38,297 nt of DNA from Spirochaetota bacterium (lineage in GTDB: Bacteria; Spirochaetota; UBA4802; UBA5550), in assembly GCA_024276015.1 (NCBI GenBank), contig JAJRXZ010000008.1, positions 1-38,297 of the forward strand, given 5' to 3'. Of this stretch, positions 33,596 to 38,297 are shown piece after piece. The first letter of the stretch is position 1; the number at the start of each line of letters is the position of its first letter. Both the position numbers and the translations under genes were made by a program. The notes under the pieces are model-generated. The model was not told where the DNA came from. It ran no database searches and saw only the letters and a list, made by a program, of their open reading frames with translations.

Positions 33596-35218
33596 TTAAT
33601 GATTATTCTGAATATATACCGGTAAAGCAATCTTTACGGAAGTGCCTTCTCCGGGCGCAGACTTTACTCCTATGCTGCCTCCAAGGTTTTCAATTACATT
33701 AGCCGCAGTCAGAAGTCCAAGGCCGGTCGCTTCATTGCCCTTTGTTGTAAAAAAGGGCTGAAATATTTTTTTTATATTCTCTTCCGGCATGCCGATTCCC
33801 GAATCGGTTATAGTCACAAACACATAGGGGCCTTCATCGGTTTTATAAGTTTTGATCGATATTTTTATTCTGCCCTTGTCAGGCATCGCTTCTTCCGCAT
33901 TTACTATTAACTCGTTAAAAACGCTGTAGAGCTGTTCGTATGTAGCTTTAACAGCGGGGTTGTCCTCGGCAAAATCAATTTCAATTTCGAAACCTTCCTC
34001 TTTTAGTCTGGCAAGGAGCACGTCAAGAGGATGGCTTGTAAGAAGTTTATTAATTTCAACTATCTCTTTATCCTCCTCATCCGGTCTTGAAAGCATCAGC
34101 AGCTGTTCTGCCATACTCTTTATCTTTTTTAACGAGCTTTTCATAGAATCAAGGTATTCGGCAGCAGGACTCTCCTTGTCAATATTCTTATAAACAAAGT
34201 TAAGATCCATAGTCATTTTATTTATGGGCCCTTTCAGTTCGGAAGCGACTCCGGATGCCAGCACTCCGATAGCCGAGTACTTTTCCGCCCTCTGATATCT
34301 CTCGGTAATCATTGCCTGTTCGGTGTTGTCGTCTATCATGACTATGATCTTCTCAACAATCCCTCTGGAGTTCAGGATCGGATCCATAGTCACATTGATG
34401 ATCAGCTCTTTAAATCCTGAAATTGGCATATAACGCCTGTTATATACTTTTACCGTTTTCTTTTCCAGTTTGCATTTCTCGAACAGCTCAACAAATCCGC
34501 TTTCAACAAAACCGGAATGATTAAGCAGGTTAACGCCTACGATGGTCTCGTCAAGGGGCCGTCCCATCATAGTTTTCAGAGCGTCATTCTCGCTGAGCAT
34601 TACTCCGGAAGGATCCATCATAAAAATACCGATAGGCGCATTGCTTATTAATTCATAGTTAAGGTCTCTCAGCTCCTTTATCTCTTCCTCATGCTTAATA
34701 TGCTCAACCGCTCTTTCTTCAAGTATCTTGGCATGTTCATATAACTGCTTCTGCGATTTATAACTGTCAGTTACATTTTTCATTATTCCGATAAGGCCCG
34801 ATATCTCGCCATCTTCGCTTTTAATAGGCGAAAAACTTGCAGATAAATAAATTACTTCTCCTTCGCTATTATGAGTTTTCATTATCTCATTCTTAAACAC
34901 TTTACCTTCTTTCAGCACAGTGGTTATGACATGTGCTGCTCGTTCCTTTTCATGTTCGGGAAGATAGTTCAAGTAATGGTAACCCAGCATATCGTCGGGC
35001 ATTAAAGGATAGAGTTTTTTCCAGGCTGAATTTCTATATATCAGATTCTCGTTTTTATCCACCACAAAGATAATATCCGAAGTTTCTTCAAGCAGTACAC
35101 GATAATCAACACAGTATGAATCAAGCGATTGCAGCCCTATATTCATTTTTGATTGAAGATTCTCAATTATATGCAGCAATTCTTTTTTAGATAATTTTTC
35201 CAGATCACTCTTTTCCAT
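33596..35218 (-). CDS. PAS-domain histidine-kinase-like protein lacking the phospho-acceptor histidine
   Basis: The protein has 540 residues with no membrane segment. It has a first PAS domain (about 42-150, TSDIIFVVDKNENLIYRN), a linking coiled coil (155-190), a second PAS domain (about 188-300, PIGIFMMDPSGVML), a HisKA-like dimerisation region, and a HATPase_c domain with N-box NELIVNAEEAMPD, G1 DSGIGMP, F-box FQPFFTTKG and G2 TGLGLLTAANVI. The H-box, normally GxAHExxxPL, reads GVASELKGPIN, so the phosphorylated His is Ser326 here. ATP binding looks intact; autophosphorylation at the usual site should not be possible. No response regulator is next to it. Instead it starts an operon with a MoxR ATPase and a VWA protein, suggesting a sensory input to that pair. 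Confidence 0.9.
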   Translation of the reverse strand: MEKSDLEKLSKKELLHIIENLQSKMNIGLQSLDSYCVDYRVLLEETSDIIFVVDKNENLIYRNSAWKKLYPLMPDDMLGYHYLNYLPEHEKERAAHVITTVLKEGKVFKNEIMKTHNSEGEVIYLSASFSPIKSEDGEISGLIGIMKNVTDSYKSQKQLYEHAKILEERAVEHIKHEEEIKELRDLNYELISNAPIGIFMMDPSGVMLSENDALKTMMGRPLDETIVGVNLLNHSGFVESGFVELFEKCKLEKKTVKVYNRRYMPISGFKELIINVTMDPILNSRGIVEKIIVMIDDNTEQAMITERYQRAEKYSAIGVLASGVASELKGPINKMTMDLNFVYKNIDKESPAAEYLDSMKSSLKKIKSMAEQLLMLSRPDEEDKEIVEINKLLTSHPLDVLLARLKEEGFEIEIDFAEDNPAVKATYEQLYSVFNELIVNAEEAMPDKGRIKISIKTYKTDEGPYVFVTITDSGIGMPEENIKKIFQPFFTTKGNEATGLGLLTAANVIENLGGSIGVKSAPGEGTSVKIALPVYIQNNH

Positions 35219-35303
35219 ACCGGCACCTGTAACTTAAAACCACCTCTATATATTATACACTCTCTTCTATCAGGTATGACATCAATTATGAACAAAAAAA
35301 GTA

Positions 35304-35705
35304 CTAATTACTCTTTCGGATCAGCCTTCCTCCTTTGCCTGCCGAATAATAAAAGAGAACCTCAATTATAAGACTGAACAAAGTCCCGAAAAAAAAGGCA
35401 AAAATAAAATAAAATCTGTCATAACTGAACAGAAGATACCCTGAAATCAAAAAAATAATCAAAAAAACAATTTTCATAAAATAACTTTTAAGCATTATTT
35501 TCAAGAAATTCAATGCATTCGATTTTATTCCTATTCTGATCTGGATAACCCATATAATAGAAAGAATCAAACTTGTAATAGTCCCGATCAGATAACCATG
35601 AAATTTATAGGGGGCTTTATATTGATATACAAAATATGAAATCAATAGATTAAATATTGTGGGAATTAATATGTACAGCGTAAATTTATTTATCTTTTTA
35701 TCCAT
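35304..35705 (-). CDS. Small four-helix membrane protein, possibly AtpI-like
   Basis: The protein has 133 residues from ATG 35705 (an upstream in-frame TTG at 35726 is less likely). There are four strongly hydrophobic segments (around FTLYILIPTIFNLLISYFV, LIGTITSLILSIIWVI, IVFLIIFLISGYLLF and FIFAFFFGTLFSLIIEVLFY), with basic connecting loops. This shape and size resemble the ATP synthase subunit I (AtpI) family, but no ATP synthase genes are near and I see no decisive motif. No ribosome-binding site is evident. It lies between the kinase-like gene and a 59-bp repeat. Function is unassigned. Confidence 0.6.
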   Translation of the reverse strand: MDKKINKFTLYILIPTIFNLLISYFVYQYKAPYKFHGYLIGTITSLILSIIWVIQIRIGIKSNALNFLKIMLKSYFMKIVFLIIFLISGYLLFSYDRFYFIFAFFFGTLFSLIIEVLFYYSAGKGGRLIRKSN

Positions 35706-35845
35706 AATGAATCGGAATCGGGGCAACCAACAAAATAAATATACCTATATTCTAACCAAAATCAGACCAGGCATCCATTAAAATAATAACAAATGCCCGG
35801 AAAAGCAAATTATCATTCTATTATAAAGTAATATTTTGTAACTAT

Positions 35846-35904
35846 ATCAAAAAGCATCGATTTTGTCCCTTGACAAAGGTCAAAATCCCGATCAAATCAT
35901 ATAC
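35846..35904. repeat. 59-bp dispersed repeat, copy 1
   Basis: This copy matches 38050-38108 in the same orientation at 56 of 59 positions. It contains the small inverted repeat TTTGTC-CCTT-GACAAA. It lies in the 285-bp gap after adk. Its right end overlaps another inverted repeat, TATACCGAT (35900-35908) with ATCGGTATA (35937-35945). No coding sense. Confidence 0.85.
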
Positions 35905-35990
35905 CGATTCATCTTATATGGAAATTTTCAATGATGATCGGTATAAACAATCAAGAAAACCGAAAATATTATTTTATATTGACAGACCCA

Positions 35991-36680
35991 TTAACTCAGT
36001 TTAGCCATCAGCTCTTCACTGACTTCTTTTACGCCCGGTTTGCCGTCCAGTTCAATGATTTTTGTCCCGCTTCCTTCTGCCGCCGTTTTTTTAAAAAATT
36101 CTACTGCAGCAAGAGTTCCCTTCTCACTGTCATAATAGATATTGTGACGTTTGTTAATGGCTCCTTCGTCCTGATCATCCGCCCTTGCAGTAAGGCTTCC
36201 TCCGCAGACCCGACAGACAAACCCTCCGTCTTTTTCATCCGGTTTTATTGCATCAATATAAATATTGTTAGGATGATTGTTATCATTAACACAGAGTCTT
36301 CGTCCCATTATTCTGTTTTTCGCGATCTCCCTGTCCAGAACTATCTCAATAACATAATCAAGTTTGATCCCCGCTTCATCAAGAGCTTTTTTTAAGGCAA
36401 TACCCTGCCGGGGATTTCTTGGAAAACCGTCAAGAAGCCATCCGTTTTTGCAATCATTCTGCTGAAGTCTGTCAAGGATCATCGGTATTGTAATTTCATC
36501 AGGAACCAGTTCTCCTCTGTCAATATATTCTTTTGCTTTAGCTCCCAGTTCTGTCCCGCCTTTAATATTTTCTCTAAAAATTACGCCTGATTCAATATGT
36601 GAAATGTTGTACTTTTTCTGCACAATCGCTCCCTGTGTTCCTTTGCCGCTCCCATTGGGGCCGAAAATAAGAATGTTCAT
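35991..36680 (-). CDS. adk: Adenylate kinase
   Basis: The protein has 229 residues, the long-LID form. It balances ATP, ADP and AMP. The P-loop GPNGSGKGT (7-15), the AMP-site stretch ESGVIFREN, WLLDGFPRNPRQ and MGRRLC are typical, and the LID ends RADDQDEGAINKRHNIYYD. The LID is of a special subtype: Cys130, His136 (NDNNHPNN) and a CRVCGG pair (Cys156, Cys159) where zinc-type enzymes have two CxxC pairs. A mixed Cys/His zinc site is possible. I recall similar LIDs in sulphate-reducing bacteria. The start at 36680 is set by AGGAGG 6 nt upstream. It follows mtaB by 82 bp, same strand. Confidence 0.94.
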   Translation of the reverse strand: MNILIFGPNGSGKGTQGAIVQKKYNISHIESGVIFRENIKGGTELGAKAKEYIDRGELVPDEITIPMILDRLQQNDCKNGWLLDGFPRNPRQGIALKKALDEAGIKLDYVIEIVLDREIAKNRIMGRRLCVNDNNHPNNIYIDAIKPDEKDGGFVCRVCGGSLTARADDQDEGAINKRHNIYYDSEKGTLAAVEFFKKTAAEGSGTKIIELDGKPGVKEVSEELMAKLS

Positions 36681-36762
36681 ATATCCTCCTGTATGCTCTA
36701 TCAATATTATTAAACAATAAAAATAAGTTAATTATTAAATGTAAAGGAAGTTTTGCATGTTT

Positions 36763-38022
36763 TTAATCAATAATAATTCCCGAATTTGCAGTTCCATTAA
36801 TACCAAGCAGTTTGACATTTAAAACTTTGCCGGGGTCTTTAACATCATAGAGATTGTCTTCAATATCAATTTTAATATAATTATCCGTTAATGCTTTAAT
36901 TCCGCAGCCTGACTTTTTCTTTTCAATAACCGACTTAAAAATTCTGCCGACAAACTGTTTTCTATATTTCAATCCCGTTTCCGCAGCCTGCTCTTTTAAT
37001 CTCTTAACTCTATCGGATATATCCGAAACGGATCCTGTCTGTGCCATTTCCGAAGCAGGCGTCCCTCTCCTCTTAGAGTATTTGAAACAGTGTACATAGG
37101 CAAAACCGGAGCGTTCTATCATTCTCAAACTCTCTTCAAAGTGATTTTCATTTTCACCCGGGAAACCTACTATTATATCAGTGCCTATTGCCATTTCCGG
37201 ATAAAGAGTTTTAATCTTTTCAATTATATTTTGATACTCAGCGGAAGTATACCCCCTTTTCATCAGTTTCAATATCTCTGCAGATCCCGATTGAAGAGGC
37301 AAATGAATATGTTTACATATCCTGTCGCTGCTGTAGAGTTCTAAAAGCCTGTCATCAAAATGGACCGGCTCAATAGATGTAATCCTGATCCTGAATTCAC
37401 CTCTGATATTTATCAGTCTCCCCAATAAATCAGCAAAATCATTCCCGTCAAAATTATATTTGCCTATTGTGATTCCGGTTAAAACAAGTTCATAGAATCC
37501 TTCATCTATGAGTTTCTTTGCGTTATCAACTACTTCGTTTATATCTCTGCTGACAGGCTTACCCCTTACATAAGGAACAATACAGTATGAACAGAAATTG
37601 TCGCATCCATCCTGAATTTTAATAAATCCTCTGCTTTTTGTACTGTATGGTATTTCTTCTGTTACGCTTCGGCTTTCCGAATCCATCCCCCATATTTCAT
37701 TTAGGATATCATCTTTTTTACTGTTGGGGATAAGAGTCTCCACTTCCGGCATTTTTTTCAGGACATCCTGACCGGCCTCAGCCATGCAGCCTGTCACAAC
37801 GGTTTTACCGTTTTTAGAGAAACGCGCTCCCTGCCTTATATAATTTCTGCACTTTCTGTCGCTGTTATCCGTTACTGAACAGGTATTTACAATTACCACA
37901 TCTACCTTTTCACCAAAGGGCCTGATCTGCCAGCCATTACGCACAAACTGCGATATTATACCTGTTGATTCATACTGGTTCAACTTACAGCCAAGTGTTT
38001 TTACTGAAAAAGTTTTACTCAT
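36763..38022 (-). CDS. mtaB: tRNA t6A37 methylthiotransferase MtaB (radical SAM)
   Basis: The protein has 419 residues. MtaB adds a methylthio group to N6-threonylcarbamoyladenosine at position 37 of tRNAs that read ANN codons. The N-terminal MTTase domain has the three cluster cysteines (VKTLGCKLNQYES Cys12, VNTCSVT Cys48, TGCMAEAG Cys79). The radical SAM motif is CDNFCSYCIVPYVRG (Cys140, 144, 147). A TRAM-like domain closes the C-terminus. The reading KTLGCKLNQYES separates it from MiaB and RimO. The start at 38022 fits the family. An earlier in-frame ATG (38061) would begin inside the 59-bp repeat and add non-homologous residues. There is no clear ribosome-binding site. Confidence 0.93.
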   Translation of the reverse strand: MSKTFSVKTLGCKLNQYESTGIISQFVRNGWQIRPFGEKVDVVIVNTCSVTDNSDRKCRNYIRQGARFSKNGKTVVTGCMAEAGQDVLKKMPEVETLIPNSKKDDILNEIWGMDSESRSVTEEIPYSTKSRGFIKIQDGCDNFCSYCIVPYVRGKPVSRDINEVVDNAKKLIDEGFYELVLTGITIGKYNFDGNDFADLLGRLINIRGEFRIRITSIEPVHFDDRLLELYSSDRICKHIHLPLQSGSAEILKLMKRGYTSAEYQNIIEKIKTLYPEMAIGTDIIVGFPGENENHFEESLRMIERSGFAYVHCFKYSKRRGTPASEMAQTGSVSDISDRVKRLKEQAAETGLKYRKQFVGRIFKSVIEKKKSGCGIKALTDNYIKIDIEDNLYDVKDPGKVLNVKLLGINGTANSGIIID

Positions 38023-38049
38023 AATTTTATATCGCTGATCCCGATGTAC

Positions 38050-38108
38050 ATCAAAAAGCATCGATCTTGTCCCTTGACAAAGGAGAAAATCCCGATCAAA
38101 TCATATAC
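38050..38108. repeat. 59-bp dispersed repeat, copy 2
   Basis: This is the second copy of the repeat at 35846-35904 (three differences), in the same orientation. It lies 28 bp upstream of the mtaB start and 47 bp after the stop of the gene at the right edge. The two copies flank mtaB-adk. Confidence 0.85.
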
Positions 38109-38155
38109 ACAACTTTTTCATTATGGCTATAATTTAGTCAATATTAATATTCAGT

Positions 38156-38297
38156 TTACCACCTCTGAGACCACAATCCCTCAACATAATACTTTTCGTA
38201 CTCCAGAAAATTTTTTAGCCTCTCCTTAAATGTTTTCCCAAGATTCAGAAATGCATCGTGGAGTGTTATCTTTAACCGGGATTTATAGTTCTCATTC
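38156..38297 (-). CDS. 3' end of an unknown gene, truncated by the window edge
   Basis: On the minus strand an open frame enters from the right edge and ends with TAA at 38158-38156, giving the last 46 residues of a protein. The visible end (YKSRLKITLHDAFLNLGKTF, then KERLKNFLEYEKYYVEGLWS) looks like a charged amphipathic helical tail. Codon use resembles neighbouring genes and the other frames are broken, so I believe it is coding. No family can be named from this piece. Confidence 0.55.
   Translation of the reverse strand, partial: NENYKSRLKITLHDAFLNLGKTFKERLKNFLEYEKYYVEGLWSQRW

Noticed and set aside
38023-38061. Extended N-terminus of mtaB from ATG 38061
   Set aside because: It begins within the 59-bp repeat, and MtaB proteins start near the KTLGCKLNQ motif, matching 38022.
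1-38297. CRISPR arrays, transposases, integrases, phage genes, tRNA or rRNA genes
   Set aside because: I looked for repeated spacers, transposase motifs and tRNA-like cloverleaf ends on both strands and saw none.

Overview
The window looks like chromosomal DNA of an AT-rich, Gram-negative, motile bacterium, most likely a spirochaete or a close relative. The evidence is two FlaB-type flagellins of about 280 residues, a long FliD and FlaG, lipoproteins with spirochaete-style lipoboxes, a TonB-dependent outer-membrane receptor, and a chemoreceptor with a C-terminal sensory domain. I see no tRNA, rRNA, CRISPR array, phage or insertion sequence. The gene content is mostly ordinary, so the interesting signals are in leaders, interrupted reading frames and enzymes that lack catalytic residues.

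Layout. 1-2912 (minus): a sialic-acid-like synthase, a lipoprotein and a polysaccharide deacetylase that runs off the left edge, probably an envelope-glycan operon. 3207-4924 (plus): glycerol kinase, then a tiny MshEN-like gene broken by a TAA. 5060-6091 (minus): branched-chain aminotransferase. 6236-7429 (plus): a 57-residue cysteine-rich protein too short for routine calling, then a methyltransferase, each with its own promoter. 7595-10023 (plus): a membrane chemoreceptor interrupted in frame by TAA, then a small unknown protein.

10118-16388 (plus): a cobalamin-uptake operon (btuB, btuF, btuC, btuD) behind a B12 riboswitch, with a terminator and an RBS hairpin in the leader. It ends in a CDP-alcohol phosphatidyltransferase. 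16391-23872 (minus): a flagellar filament block (two flaB, flaG, fliD), followed by a conserved unknown gene and argH. The leader of the downstream flaB has strong competing hairpins. 24400-27474: a cupin (plus), then a TPR/CsgG-like protein and a glycerophosphodiester phosphodiesterase (minus).

27672-30415 (plus): an MBL-fold hydrolase coupled to a signal-peptidase-like membrane protein without the usual lysine, then an SDR epimerase. 30425-35218 (minus): a PAS kinase-like protein whose phospho-acceptor His is Ser, a MoxR AAA+ ATPase and a VWA protein. These form a compact three-gene operon and are the best candidate here for an undescribed system. 35304-38297 (minus): a small membrane protein, adenylate kinase, mtaB and the 3' end of an unknown gene. 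Two copies of a 59-bp repeat flank the mtaB-adk pair.

Functional calls rest on motifs read by eye. No database search was run.
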